Source: Sulfotelmatobacter sp049792875
Lineage (GTDB): Bacteria > Acidobacteriota > Terriglobia > Terriglobales > Acidobacteriaceae
Direction of reading: 5' to 3'
Length of the DNA: 64,000 nucleotides
NCBI GenBank assembly: GCA_049792875.1
Contig: JBARBI010000014.1
Coordinates: forward strand, 1-64,000
Shown in pieces: positions 28,659-38,020 of this stretch. The first letter of the stretch is position 1; every line of letters begins with the position of its first letter. The notes under the pieces were generated by a model. It was not told the origin of the DNA, searched no databases, and worked only from the letters and a program-made list of their open reading frames with translations. The translations under genes were made by a program, and so were the position numbers.

Positions 28659-29582
28659 CTACTCGAGGTGAGTCAGATCGCGAAAGATCTGAAAGCGCTC
28701 GTCGATCTCTTCCCGGGTGAGCGACTGCAGGCGCTCCGTGCCGAAACGCTCGACGGCAAACGACCCCATGACCCCACCATAGAACAGGGCGCGCTTCAAC
28801 ACCTCGCGGGTGACTTCTCCTTGCGACGCAAGGTAACCCATGAATCCACCAGCAAAGGAATCACCGGCACCGGTTGGGTCTTTCACCTCTTCGATCGGCA
28901 GCGCCGGCGCGCGGAACGGATGGTGGCCGATGCCAAATGCGCCCTCGCGAAAGAAAATTGTGGCACCGTATTCGCCGTGCTTGATCACCAGCGCCTGCGG
29001 ACCCATGGCCAGCACCTTTTGCGCGGCCCGCGGCAGGTTGGCTTCATGGGCGAGCATCTTCGCTTCGGTGTCGTTGATCAGCAGCACGTTGACGAGTTTC
29101 AGTGTTTCTGTAAGTTCCTGGAGTGCACCCTTGATCCAATAGTTCATCGTGTCGCAGCCGGTCAGCCGGACACCGTTCATCGAGCGCCGAACATTGGCTT
29201 GCAGGGTTGGCTGAATATTCGCCAGGAAAAGGAATTCCGTGTCCTCGTACTCTCTCGGAATACGCGGTTGAAAGGTCTCGAATACGTTCAGGTCGGTGAA
29301 ATTCGTCTTCGCTTCGTTGAGGTTGTCGGTGTAGGAACCGCCCCAGCGGAAGGTCTTGCCCTTGGCTCGCTCCAGACCTCGGATGTCGATGCCGTGCTGA
29401 TGAAAAACGTTCTCCTGCTCGGGGCCGAAGTCGTCGCCAACGACGGCCACCACGCGCACCTTGGTGAAATAACTGGCCGCCAATGAGAAGTAGGTAGCCG
29501 CGCCACCCAGAATGTTCTTGACGCTGCCCGAGGGAGAAGTAACGTCATCAAATGCAACCGAACCGACTACGAGAATACTCAT
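28659..29582 (-). CDS. PfkB family carbohydrate/nucleoside kinase
   Basis: Cytoplasmic ribokinase-fold kinase of 307 residues. The N-terminal pair VVGSVAFDDV and LGGAATYFSLAASYF is typical. The catalytic PfkB motif is DPTGAGDSFAGGFMG with the base Asp in GAGDS. It lies 54 bases after mtnP on the same strand and the two appear to form an operon, so its substrate may be a sugar or nucleoside from methylthioadenosine or purine salvage; that is inference from position. It lacks any clear marker separating ribose from adenosine kinases. Confidence 0.87.
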   Translation of the reverse strand: MSILVVGSVAFDDVTSPSGSVKNILGGAATYFSLAASYFTKVRVVAVVGDDFGPEQENVFHQHGIDIRGLERAKGKTFRWGGSYTDNLNEAKTNFTDLNVFETFQPRIPREYEDTEFLFLANIQPTLQANVRRSMNGVRLTGCDTMNYWIKGALQELTETLKLVNVLLINDTEAKMLAHEANLPRAAQKVLAMGPQALVIKHGEYGATIFFREGAFGIGHHPFRAPALPIEEVKDPTGAGDSFAGGFMGYLASQGEVTREVLKRALFYGGVMGSFAVERFGTERLQSLTREEIDERFQIFRDLTHLE

Positions 29583-29636
29583 CCGTGAATCCTGTCTTTT
29601 AGCAGTGGTTAGTGAATAGTAGATAGTCAGGCGATC

Positions 29637-30500
29637 TTATTTCACATACTTGCCGAGAATCAGCTTCAACTTTTTCTTCGTTGCGACAGGAATCTTTTTA
29701 GGATCCGTAAGGATCGCATGGGCGAGCGCCGATCCGCATTTGCACGAACGTTGGCGCGGCATCGCGGCCACGGTCTCGCGGACCACTTTCGTGGCGTTCT
29801 CTGCATTCTTCAGCAGCACGGCGACGATCTGATCGACCGTCACAGAATCGTGATGGGGGTGCCAGCAGTCGTAATCCGTGACCATGGCAACCGTGACGTA
29901 ACAAAGCTCCGCTTCGCGCGCCAGCTTCGCTTCCTGCAGGTTGGTCATGCCAATCACGTCCATGCCCAGGCCGCGATAGACGTTCGATTCCGCCTTGGTG
30001 GAAAACTGAGGTCCCTCCATGCACAGGTAGGTGCCACCGTGTTTGCCGACGACGCCAATCTTTTTGCAGGCGGACTCGACCACGCCCGCAAGCTCTCCAC
30101 AGACCGGATCGGCGAAGGCGATGTGGGCTACCACCCCGCCGCCGAAGAAAGTGTCCACGCGGTGACGCGTTCGATCGAAGAACTGATCAGGAATGACAAA
30201 ATCCAGCGGCTTGTGCTCTACCTTCAGCGACCCGACCGCGGAGATCGAGACGATGCGCTCCACCCCAAGTTGCTTGAACCCGTGAATATTCGCGCGGAAA
30301 TTGAGTTCACTGGGCAGGATGCGATGGCCGCGTCCGTGGCGCGCCAGAAATGCCACCTTGCGCCCTTCCAGCGTGCCGCACACATAGGCGTCGGATGGCG
30401 CGCCGAACGGCGTCTTCACCCGCACTTCCTTGACCTTGCTCAGCCCGGGCATGGAGTACAACCCGCTGCCGCCGATAATTCCGATTTCCGCTTGCGCCAA
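29637..30500 (-). CDS. mtnP: S-methyl-5'-thioadenosine phosphorylase
   Basis: Cleaves methylthioadenosine with phosphate to adenine and 5-methylthioribose 1-phosphate in methionine salvage. Length 287 fits. Phosphate-binding GIIGGSGLYSMPGL opens the protein. FLARHGRGHRILPSELNFRANI is the purine-nucleoside phosphorylase class 2 signature region. EGPQFSTKAESNVYR and MTNLQEAKLAREAELCY form the nucleoside site, and TDYDCWH carries the base-recognition Asp. It is the first gene of the minus-strand run; the 143-bp gap to the divergent gene at 30644 should hold its promoter. Confidence 0.94.
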   Translation of the reverse strand: MAQAEIGIIGGSGLYSMPGLSKVKEVRVKTPFGAPSDAYVCGTLEGRKVAFLARHGRGHRILPSELNFRANIHGFKQLGVERIVSISAVGSLKVEHKPLDFVIPDQFFDRTRHRVDTFFGGGVVAHIAFADPVCGELAGVVESACKKIGVVGKHGGTYLCMEGPQFSTKAESNVYRGLGMDVIGMTNLQEAKLAREAELCYVTVAMVTDYDCWHPHHDSVTVDQIVAVLLKNAENATKVVRETVAAMPRQRSCKCGSALAHAILTDPKKIPVATKKKLKLILGKYVK

Positions 30501-30643
30501 TCACCCTCCAGAACGTGTGCGCGTCGCCAGTCAAACTGGTGATTATACAGGACGGGTATCCGGTGTCTGCGCCCCGGCGGCGACGGAGTTTGAGCGCTCG
30601 CCCTGTGGCCGGTGGCGAGGCGAGGGGCGCTACAATTTGGTAC

Positions 30644-31909
30644 ATGAGGTGTCGTACCGCAGTTTGCGCACTGCTCTTGCTGTGCGGTTTCAGCTTGGCG
30701 CAAGACACGCCCGCGTCTCCATCCGAGCCAAAATCCGTCACCGTCCCCGCAGCCATCGATCACAACCGCGTGATCGTCAACGCCGACATACCGCTCCCCG
30801 ACGGTTCCACGGAGCGCGTTCGTGCGTGGGTAGATAACGGCAACCCCGATCTGTACCTCTCTCGACGGGTAGCCGCGCTGTTAGGACTCGCGGTATCGTG
30901 CACGGATCAGGAGTGCTCCTCTCTTCCTCCGCGAGCGATCACTGTGGGCGGCATGACGATCCCGCTGGAAAGTTTGAAAGAAGCCAGGATTCCGCTGAAG
31001 CCCGTGAGTGCGGCATCGGTGCTGGCAGCCGGCATGAACGTTGAAATCAACCTGCCGTCGAGTATCCTTCGCCGCTATGACGTGCTCGTTGATTTCCCCG
31101 GGCGCCAGTTCTCAATCGGGGCGCCAGGCACAATTCATTTTCGAGGGCCCAGCGGCAAGGTGCAGATCAACCCGGGGAATGGCCTGATCCAGGTTCCCAG
31201 CCAGATCGAGAACAAGAAATACAATCTGGCCCTCGACCTGGGCGCGTGCATTAGCTTTCTTGCGTCGGAATTATTCGACAAGTTGGCCGCGGCGCATCCG
31301 GATTGGCCGCACATGACGGGTGCGGTGGGCTCGGCCAACATGTGGGGCCTCGACGAAGAACCCAAGTGGAAGGTGATGCGCGCGGAGCGAATACAATACG
31401 GTCCGCTGTTTCTGGCCAACGTAGCACTTGTGGATTTCCCGAAGGGCAGAGTGGAGTTTTTTGAAAAGCGCGCGGGGGTGCCGACGGCCGGTCTTCTGGG
31501 GTCGAACGTGTTGCTCAACTACCGCGTCGGCCTTGACTACGCGCACTCGACGGTCTATTTCGAGTTTGGCCGCATGTTTAACTTTCCGGACTTTGATGTC
31601 ATCGGAGTGGTGCTACGGCCAGAGGATGATGGGCGATTTACGATCCTCGGTGTCGCGGACTTTGACGGCAAACCCTCCGTACCGCAAGGACCTGACGGCG
31701 TCCTGCCTGGCGATCATCTCATCGCCGTGAACGACATTCCGGTTCGTGGGTCGACAATGGGCCAGGTGTGGGCGATGCTCGGAGGAACCCCAGGCCAGGA
31801 GCGCAGATTGACGATCGAGCGCTCAGGGCGGCAATTCGCTGTCACGGCGATGGTGCAACACTTCCTGGGAGAAGTTCTAGACGAAAAAGAAAATAAGAAA
31901 AAAAGGTAG
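30644..31909 (+). CDS. Secreted retropepsin-like protein with PDZ domain
   Basis: Exported 421-residue protein. Signal peptide ends near residue 20 (GFSLAQ). Two aspartyl-protease-like half domains follow: the first carries Asp64-Asn65-Gly66 in WVDNGNPDLYL, the second Asp198-Leu199-Gly200 in LDLGACISFL. In active retropepsins these triads are DTG or DSG; here both have lost the Thr/Ser, so activity is doubtful. A PDZ domain (about residues 310-400) includes GPDGVLPGDHLIAVNDIPV. The C-terminal tail is Lys/Glu-rich. The frame is open from 30515, but the ATG at 30644 gives the signal peptide. It is convergent with the next gene, with zero bases between stops. Confidence 0.8.
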   Translation: MRCRTAVCALLLLCGFSLAQDTPASPSEPKSVTVPAAIDHNRVIVNADIPLPDGSTERVRAWVDNGNPDLYLSRRVAALLGLAVSCTDQECSSLPPRAITVGGMTIPLESLKEARIPLKPVSAASVLAAGMNVEINLPSSILRRYDVLVDFPGRQFSIGAPGTIHFRGPSGKVQINPGNGLIQVPSQIENKKYNLALDLGACISFLASELFDKLAAAHPDWPHMTGAVGSANMWGLDEEPKWKVMRAERIQYGPLFLANVALVDFPKGRVEFFEKRAGVPTAGLLGSNVLLNYRVGLDYAHSTVYFEFGRMFNFPDFDVIGVVLRPEDDGRFTILGVADFDGKPSVPQGPDGVLPGDHLIAVNDIPVRGSTMGQVWAMLGGTPGQERRLTIERSGRQFAVTAMVQHFLGEVLDEKENKKKR

Positions 31910-33469
31910 CTAAGGCTTGGCTTCCTTCGCGACCGGTGCCACTGCAAAAACTTCCCTTTCCAGGATCGAAGTCGTGGCCGCGTCCAGGCTCTCGCTGACG
32001 AACACCGTATCACCCTGCTCCTCGATCACCACAGGGCCGTCCTCGGTTGTCCAGGCGTGGCGGCCTTTGAGCAGACTTGTTTTGCTCTCGCCATCCTGTG
32101 CGACGGCTGCAGACTCCTGCGCCGGACTTCCGACCTCCTCGACCTTTTTGTAGCGCTGTGACAGCGACCGCGCGTAGATCCCGGCGAACTCCGCGGCCTT
32201 ATCGGCGCCGGACCAGCGCGACACGTAGAGTAGACCCAAAGGCGCTGTGGCGGGATCCGCGTGAGAATCTGGCGTGAGCTTCGCGGCGTAGTAATATCCG
32301 CCGCGCCACTCCGGAAACAGGCGCTTCGATGACGGCTTCCCCGCATACTGCTCGATCAGCACGGCCACGTCGAATTCGCCCATCGCGCCGATGTCAAACT
32401 TCTGATAATCCTTGAAATCATGCTTAAAATCAGGCACTCGCATGGGTTCGATCTTCTCGCCCGACAAGTAAGTCTCCGGCTGCATGATCTGGCGGGTGGT
32501 GTGGGGAGGATTTTGCAAAACGCCGGCGAATGCCTTCTCCTTGCCGCCTTTCTGCATCAACTTGACCACGAACTCCATGCCGTAGCTGTAGGGGAACGTG
32601 AGTGACTCTTTCATGAAAATTGGCGCCGTGTTGAAGACCTTGGTGCCGGGCGTGCCCGTGAGAGTCTCCTCTTCCATTGCATCGACCAAGGCGGGAGAAT
32701 TGGCGATCGAGTGCCCGGTCGGCGCCATCGCATATTGAAACATCATAGCCTGGGCCTGGCCCTCGATGACCGCTTCACGTGCGTTGTCGATCTCGTCGTT
32801 TTCGATGTCGGCAGGGGTCGGATCTTTCTTGATCTCGGCCAGATCTTTTTCGCCTTTTTTCATCCACTTCTGCAGGCCGACGGACTGATCCTGGAGCGCG
32901 TGTGTCAACTCGTGCGCCATCACCGGCTCCTGCTCTTCGATCGGTACCCAGTCGAGCAGGTTCACGGTTTTTGTTTTTGGGTCATAGTAGCCAGCGACTT
33001 CCTCCCGCAGGAGCGCGACAAGAAAGGTTTCCAGATTGAACTCGCGCGGCAGGAGTCCAAATTTCTTGAGCACCAGTTCCGACCGCCGCAGGCGCTGCGT
33101 ATCTTCGTCGTCCAGGTGCTTGGTGAGATAGGAAACGACTTCGTCGCGGCTGGTCAGCTTGCGCTTCACTTCCCTTTTTATGGGCAGGCCGGTCTGCTTG
33201 CTGTCGAACTCCAGAATCTCATCGATGGAATGGAAGAGTTCCTCGGCTTGACGAGGGGTGATCTTGACTTCATCCTTCGCAGGTTCTTCTTTCGGAGGAG
33301 AAGGCTTGGGTTGCTCCTGCGAAGCAGAGGGTTGTGCGGGCTGGTCCGCGGGCTTGTTGGCCGGAGCATCTTGTGCGCTCGCCGGCCACAGCGCGCACGC
33401 GGCCACGGCCAGCCCAACCGCTAAAAACCAGCGAAGAATCCCTCGGGAACACCCTTTGCCTTTATCCAT
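31910..33469 (-). CDS. Secreted gluzincin-type metallopeptidase, uncharacterised
   Basis: Exported protein of 519 residues. A signal peptide (about 1-33, ending PASAQ) is followed by a Pro/Gln/Lys-rich linker to residue 70. A zinc site is visible: His186 and His190 in MAHELTHALQDQ and the probable third ligand Glu236 in AVIEGQAQAM. An upstream EVAGYYDPKTKTVNLL is typical of this group. The rest of the chain, to AVAPVAKEAKP, is a soluble domain. Recognised as a conserved acidobacterial-type metallopeptidase without assigned substrate. It ends immediately beside the retropepsin-like gene on the other strand. Confidence 0.78.
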   Translation of the reverse strand: MDKGKGCSRGILRWFLAVGLAVAACALWPASAQDAPANKPADQPAQPSASQEQPKPSPPKEEPAKDEVKITPRQAEELFHSIDEILEFDSKQTGLPIKREVKRKLTSRDEVVSYLTKHLDDEDTQRLRRSELVLKKFGLLPREFNLETFLVALLREEVAGYYDPKTKTVNLLDWVPIEEQEPVMAHELTHALQDQSVGLQKWMKKGEKDLAEIKKDPTPADIENDEIDNAREAVIEGQAQAMMFQYAMAPTGHSIANSPALVDAMEEETLTGTPGTKVFNTAPIFMKESLTFPYSYGMEFVVKLMQKGGKEKAFAGVLQNPPHTTRQIMQPETYLSGEKIEPMRVPDFKHDFKDYQKFDIGAMGEFDVAVLIEQYAGKPSSKRLFPEWRGGYYYAAKLTPDSHADPATAPLGLLYVSRWSGADKAAEFAGIYARSLSQRYKKVEEVGSPAQESAAVAQDGESKTSLLKGRHAWTTEDGPVVIEEQGDTVFVSESLDAATTSILEREVFAVAPVAKEAKP

Positions 33470-33507
33470 TAAGATTGAGTCTATACGTTTCCGTATACTT
33501 CTCCCTC

Positions 33508-34164
33508 ATGACTACCACCAAGCCCGTCATTCTCTGGACTTCGAGCGAGCATGCCCGCGATTATCTGGAACGCGCGGACTCGATTTCCCATCGGAGCGAG
33601 GGGGAATCGGCCCTGCTCGAATTCATTCCGCTTAGCACAAGGCGCATACTCGACCTGGGCACCGGCGACGGACGACTGCTGGCTCTGGTCCGAGAGGAAT
33701 TGGTCCGGCGAGAGCACCCTGATACCGATGCTGTGGCCGTGGATTTCTCTCCCGCGATGTTGGAGGCTGCTCGCAAGCGCTTTGCCGCAGAACCTTCCGT
33801 GAGAGTCATCACTCACAATCTGGACGAACCTCTTCCCGCTCTGGGCAAGTTCGATGCGGTTATCTCCAGCTTCGCGATTCATCATCTCGTGCACGAACGC
33901 AAGCGTGTGCTTCACGCCGAGATTTTCGGTCTGCTGAATCCGGGCGGCGTCTTCTGCAATCTGGAGCACGTGGCTTCGCCTACCCCGCGGTTGCACCGGG
34001 AGTTTCTGGAGCGAATCGGATTTACGGTTGAGACCGAGGATCCGTCGAACAAGTTGTTAGATGTCGAGACCCAGCTCGGGTGGTTGCGCGAGATCGGGTT
34101 TGTGGATGTGGATTGCGCGTGGAAATGGCGGGAGTTGGCGCTGCTGGTTGGAGGGAAAGCGTAA
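33508..34164 (+). CDS. Class I SAM-dependent methyltransferase
   Basis: Soluble protein of 218 residues. Motif I is RILDLGTGDGRLLALV, motif II is VAVDFSPAMLEAARKRF, and motif IV region is FDAVISSFAIHHLVHERK, the pattern of small-molecule methyltransferases in the UbiE/Trm-like group. The frame extends back to 33334, but the ATG at 33508 is the first start with plausible downstream sequence and follows a promoter-like stretch between divergent genes. Substrate is unknown. It converges with the dehydrogenase gene. Confidence 0.85.
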   Translation: MTTTKPVILWTSSEHARDYLERADSISHRSEGESALLEFIPLSTRRILDLGTGDGRLLALVREELVRREHPDTDAVAVDFSPAMLEAARKRFAAEPSVRVITHNLDEPLPALGKFDAVISSFAIHHLVHERKRVLHAEIFGLLNPGGVFCNLEHVASPTPRLHREFLERIGFTVETEDPSNKLLDVETQLGWLREIGFVDVDCAWKWRELALLVGGKA

Positions 34165-34305
34165 TGCACACCGGCATTGATCCATATGCTGCATAGTAAA
34201 AACACCCCGCGCTTTCCGGTCGTCACAGGATGTGCAGGGATCTTTTCGATCCTCAAACCGATTCACTGCTCGCGAATCAGCATGCTCCGCTCGGGATGAC
34301 AGGAA

Positions 34306-35400
34306 CTATGAGTCGCTGACTTGCCTTGCGACCCATTCTCCCGCTTCCCGCGTCCCGAGCGTGCCCCCGATGTCCGGCGTGGTCTTTTTCTGGCGAACGG
34401 CTTCCAAGACCGCGGCTTCGATCTTCGCTGCTTCCCTCGCCATCCCGAGATGACCGAGCATCATGGCCGCAGTCAAGATCGCCCCGAAGGGATTTGCCAT
34501 GTTCTTACCTGCGATTGGCGGGGCGGAGCCGTGGACGGGTTCAAACATTGACGTCTTGCCAGGATGAATATTGCCGCTGGCAGCCATGCCCAAGCCACCC
34601 TGCAGGCCTGCGGCCAGGTCTGTAATGATGTCGCCGAACATGTTGTTGGTGACGATGACGTCGAACTGGCGGGGATCGCGGACCATCTGCATGCAGAGTG
34701 CGTCCACGTACATGTGGTGCGCGGTGATTTGCGGATATTCGGCGCTGACCGCCTTAAACACACGCTGCCACAGGCCTCCGGCGTGGGTCATGGCATTCGA
34801 CTTGTCGCTCATCAGGACTTTGTTGCGCGGGGAGCCGTCAAGTTTCGTGTGCCGCTCGCAGTATTCAAAGGCGTAGCGGATGATCCGCTCTACGCCTTTG
34901 CGGGTGTTGATGTCCTCTTGGGTAGCGATCTCGTCGGGGGTGCCCTGCTTGAAGACGCCGCCCGCGTCGGTATAGACGCCTTCGGTATTCTCGCGGAGCA
35001 CCACGAAATCTACGTCTTTGGGCTCGACTTCCTTCAGCGGACACAATGCTGCATCGAGCAACCGGACCGGGCGCACGTTGGCGTAGAGATCCATCTTGAA
35101 GCGCATGCCCAGCAGAATCTCTTTGGCATGGACGTTGGTGTTGACCCGGGGATCGCCGAAGGCACCGACCAGGATGGCGTCGAAGTCGCGGGCTAGCATG
35201 ACGAAGCCGTCGGGAGGAACCGTGACTTGATCGCGCAGGTAGCGAGCGGCGCCCCAGTCGAAGTCGGTCAATTCGACGTTGGCTCCCGAGGCCTGGATGA
35301 TCTTCACGGCTTGGGGTATGACCTCCTGGCCGATACCGTCCCCGGGGATGACCGCAATGCGCTTCTTTTTGGGCGCTGGCTTTTGCTTTTTCGAGTCCAC
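34306..35400 (-). CDS. Isocitrate/3-isopropylmalate dehydrogenase family (LeuB-like)
   Basis: NAD(P)-dependent beta-decarboxylating dehydrogenase of 364 residues. It opens with a Lys-rich lead and IAVIPGDGIGQEVIP. The ENTEGVYTDAGG block, NAMTHAGGLW, and the metal/substrate site IVTNNMFGDIITDLAAGLQGGLGMAASGNI are family hallmarks. LRENTEG with GVYT and HAKEILLGMRFKMDLYANVRPVRL look closer to 3-isopropylmalate dehydrogenases of the bacterial/archaeal type than to isocitrate dehydrogenase. No other leu genes are adjacent, so leucine synthesis is likely but not proven. Homoisocitrate or tartrate dehydrogenase are alternatives. Confidence 0.82.
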   Translation of the reverse strand: MDSKKQKPAPKKKRIAVIPGDGIGQEVIPQAVKIIQASGANVELTDFDWGAARYLRDQVTVPPDGFVMLARDFDAILVGAFGDPRVNTNVHAKEILLGMRFKMDLYANVRPVRLLDAALCPLKEVEPKDVDFVVLRENTEGVYTDAGGVFKQGTPDEIATQEDINTRKGVERIIRYAFEYCERHTKLDGSPRNKVLMSDKSNAMTHAGGLWQRVFKAVSAEYPQITAHHMYVDALCMQMVRDPRQFDVIVTNNMFGDIITDLAAGLQGGLGMAASGNIHPGKTSMFEPVHGSAPPIAGKNMANPFGAILTAAMMLGHLGMAREAAKIEAAVLEAVRQKKTTPDIGGTLGTREAGEWVARQVSDS

Positions 35401-35441
35401 GGCAGGAAAGTTAACACAATCGCTATAATCGAACTACCGGT

Positions 35442-36548
35442 ATGGCGATCACGGCACTCCAGGCTCATGGCGAAGGATTAGGCGCGGCGAGGGTCAGCGA
35501 ATATCGTGGCGCGACGACGGCGGCGCGCTTCAGCGATTCGCAGGAAGAGTTCGCGGCCGTGCGCAGTGGGTGCGGTGTCTTTGACCTCGGATTCCGGGCC
35601 AAGATCTCGCTCACGGGCGGCGATCGCGTACGCTGGTTGAATGGGATGGTGACCAACAATATCCGCGACCTTGCCCTGGGCCAGGGGGTCTACGCCTTTC
35701 TGTTGAATCCCCAGGGGCACATCCTGTGTGATCTAAATGCTTACAACCGGGGAGAGTCCATCACTGTGGACACCGACTGCGGACAGATCGAGAAGATTCT
35801 GGCAACTTTCGACCACTACATCATCATGGACGACGTTGAGGTTGCGAACCTCGGTGAGCAACTCACGGCCCTGGGAATTGCCGGGCCGAAATCACGCGAA
35901 GTGCTGACGACGGCCGGATTTGCGATTCCTGAAATGCGCTCATTGCAGGTGCAACCTGTGATGTGGAAAGGTAAGGATTGCACTCTAGTCCGCTGCGAGG
36001 AACCGGAGCATCTCTCCTATGAGATGTGGCTGGCTCCCGACAGCGTGAGGCAACTTTGGGACACTCTGCGCGCGGCGGGCGCTGCGCCCGTGGGTTCTGA
36101 GGCGCTGGAGTTGCAGCGCATTGTCTCAGGTGTGCCGCGGTATGGTGTGGACATCCGCGAGCGCGACCTGCCGCAGGAGACTGAGCAGGCACGCGCTTTG
36201 AACTTCAACAAGGGATGCTATGTCGGGCAGGAGATCGTCGAGCGCATTCGCTCGCGCGGGGCGGTGCATCGTAAGTTCACCGGATTTCTAGCCGAGGGGG
36301 CGGGCCAGATCGCTGCAGGGAACAGGGTCGTGGCCGCAGACAAGGAAGTGGGAGAGATTACGAGTGCCGCTTCCCTGCTACTGACCGGGGGAGGCAAAAC
36401 TGTCGCGCTGGGATACATCCGACGAGAAGTTGGGGTCCCGGGGCGTGAAGTTATGATCGGCGCGGCGAAGGCTACCGTGGTCCAGTTGCCGGTTACCGAT
36501 CGCGCGCTTTTGCAGGACGAGAGGTCCCTGGAAGAGCATCCCGCTTGA
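35442..36548 (+). CDS. ygfZ: Folate-binding YgfZ/GcvT-like protein
   Basis: Tetrahydrofolate-binding protein of the GcvT fold (368 residues) that helps maintain or repair iron-sulfur proteins such as MiaB. The signature K-G-C-Y-x-G-Q-E is present in FNKGCYVGQEIVERI at about residue 260. The N-terminal domain has RVRWLNGMVTNNIRDL. It is not a glycine cleavage T-protein: that would have different folate-site residues and adjacent gcvH/gcvP genes, absent here. It is followed by DUF1844 and MBL genes on the same strand. Confidence 0.9.
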   Translation: MAITALQAHGEGLGAARVSEYRGATTAARFSDSQEEFAAVRSGCGVFDLGFRAKISLTGGDRVRWLNGMVTNNIRDLALGQGVYAFLLNPQGHILCDLNAYNRGESITVDTDCGQIEKILATFDHYIIMDDVEVANLGEQLTALGIAGPKSREVLTTAGFAIPEMRSLQVQPVMWKGKDCTLVRCEEPEHLSYEMWLAPDSVRQLWDTLRAAGAAPVGSEALELQRIVSGVPRYGVDIRERDLPQETEQARALNFNKGCYVGQEIVERIRSRGAVHRKFTGFLAEGAGQIAAGNRVVAADKEVGEITSAASLLLTGGGKTVALGYIRREVGVPGREVMIGAAKATVVQLPVTDRALLQDERSLEEHPA

Positions 36549-36623
36549 AAAACAACTTTTGACCGCATAGGTCGCTAAGGAAACGCTAAGAGCGCACAGA
36601 AACGCTCCTTGAGGAAAGGGTTT

Positions 36624-37226
36624 ATGGCTGAGAAGAGACACGAACAATCTGGCTTTAAGGTAACGGACCGGCGGCTGTTTACCCCGGACGGGGAATTGCG
36701 CACCGAGGTGGCTGAAGAAGTCGAGGTGCCAGTGGCGGCGCCGACCGCAACCCAAGAGGCTCCGTCCGCTCAGAAAACTCCGGCGCCAGCGCCAGCCGAG
36801 GTTGGCGGGACACCGGATCGGGATATCCCGCCACCGCCCACCAGCGCCGAGCAGGAAGCGCAGGCCTCCGCTTACCGGCAGTCATCCAGGGATCTGGATA
36901 CCCAGGTCGAACTAAGCGGGCATTCCGCCAAGGATTTCGAGATCACTTTTGAACGCTTCATGGCCTCGCTCTACATGACCGCGATGATGCAACTGGGATT
37001 GATGCAACAGCAGGGTGCGCAGCCGCAGGTTGACATCATTGGAGCACGGCAGACCATTGACACATTGAGCCTCATCGCAGAAAAGACCAAAGGCAATCTC
37101 ACGCCTGCGGAAGAGAATTTCGTGCAGAACAGTCTGTACGAACTGCGGATGGCGTACGTTGAGGTGACCAACGCCTTGGCACATCCCCCGCAACCGGGAC
37201 CTGCCACGGGAACCAGCGGACGATGA
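36624..37226 (+). CDS. DUF1844 protein
   Basis: Soluble 200-residue protein. The N-terminal half is a disordered Pro/Ala/Glu-rich region. The C-terminal DUF1844 domain starts near FEITFERFMASLYMTAMMQLGLM and ends in ENFVQNSLYELRMAYVEV, two amphipathic helices. Function is not known; the family is common in Acidobacteriota and Deltaproteobacteria and may bind other proteins. The ATG at 36624 has GAGGAAAGG just upstream; an in-frame TTG at 36609 is less likely. Its stop overlaps the next start (ATGA, 37223-37226). Confidence 0.82.
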   Translation: MAEKRHEQSGFKVTDRRLFTPDGELRTEVAEEVEVPVAAPTATQEAPSAQKTPAPAPAEVGGTPDRDIPPPPTSAEQEAQASAYRQSSRDLDTQVELSGHSAKDFEITFERFMASLYMTAMMQLGLMQQQGAQPQVDIIGARQTIDTLSLIAEKTKGNLTPAEENFVQNSLYELRMAYVEVTNALAHPPQPGPATGTSGR

Positions 37227-37996
37227 AAGCAACCTTGACTGTGCTGGGCAGTGGGACCTCGATGGGCGTACCGACGCTGGGCTGCGACTGTGCCGTATGC
37301 CACTCGAGCAATCCGCGCGACCGGCGGACACGGCCTTCGATCATGCTGGAATACGACGGCAAGGTCGTGTTGATTGACACCACTCCGGACTTTTATGTCC
37401 AAGCGGTCCGTGAAAACATCACCCGCGTCGACGCTGTGTTCTACACCCACACCCACGCCGACCACATTCTGGGAATCGACGACCTCCGGCCCCTGAGTTA
37501 CCGCCACAAACCGGACAGGCTACCACTCTACGCGCGCCCCGACGCGGCAGCGTTTCTGCGCAAGATGTTTACCTACATTTTTGACGCCGACTATAAGTTT
37601 GGCGGGCTGCCTCTGCTTGAACTGCGCCCGATTGATGGGCCGGTGGAGGTGTTCGGAGTGCGCTTCGAGCCTGTGATTCTGATTCACGGAGAGACGCAGA
37701 TTTATGGGTACCGGTTTGGCTCGGCGGCGTATTTGACCGATCACAGCGAGATTCCCGAGTCGTCCCTGCACCAACTGGAAGGGTTGGACATTCTGTTTCT
37801 GGATGCGCTGCGCCACAAGCCGCATCCCACACACTCGACGGTAAAGAATTCACTGGCGATCGTGGATCGGCTGAAGCCGAAGCGGGCGTTCTTCACCCAC
37901 ATTTGCCACGATCTGGCACACGAGGCAACGAACGCAGCCTTGCCGAGGCATGTGCGGTTGTCGCATGACGGGATGAAACTGGAGTTCGAGATCTGA
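37223..37996 (+). CDS. MBL-fold metallo-hydrolase, PhnP-like
   Basis: Metallo-beta-lactamase-fold phosphodiesterase of 257 residues. The first metal motif is TPTLGCDCAVCHSS-type: here GVPTLGCDCAVCHSS with Cys residues typical of PhnP. The metal-binding HTHADHILGIDDLR is at about residue 75, the usual HxHxDH. A final His lies near AFFTHICHDLAHE. PhnP-like enzymes hydrolyse cyclic phosphates, but many homologues have other roles, and no phn genes are here. Start overlaps DUF1844 by 4 bp. Confidence 0.87.
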   Translation: MKATLTVLGSGTSMGVPTLGCDCAVCHSSNPRDRRTRPSIMLEYDGKVVLIDTTPDFYVQAVRENITRVDAVFYTHTHADHILGIDDLRPLSYRHKPDRLPLYARPDAAAFLRKMFTYIFDADYKFGGLPLLELRPIDGPVEVFGVRFEPVILIHGETQIYGYRFGSAAYLTDHSEIPESSLHQLEGLDILFLDALRHKPHPTHSTVKNSLAIVDRLKPKRAFFTHICHDLAHEATNAALPRHVRLSHDGMKLEFEI

Positions 37997-38020
37997 GACC
38001 TGATTACAAATTCTTGATTG

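Noticed and set aside
27771..29486. Plus-strand frame of 571 codons over the GT-C and PfkB genes
   Set aside because: Both real genes have strong family motifs; the antisense frame has none and is Arg/Gly-rich.
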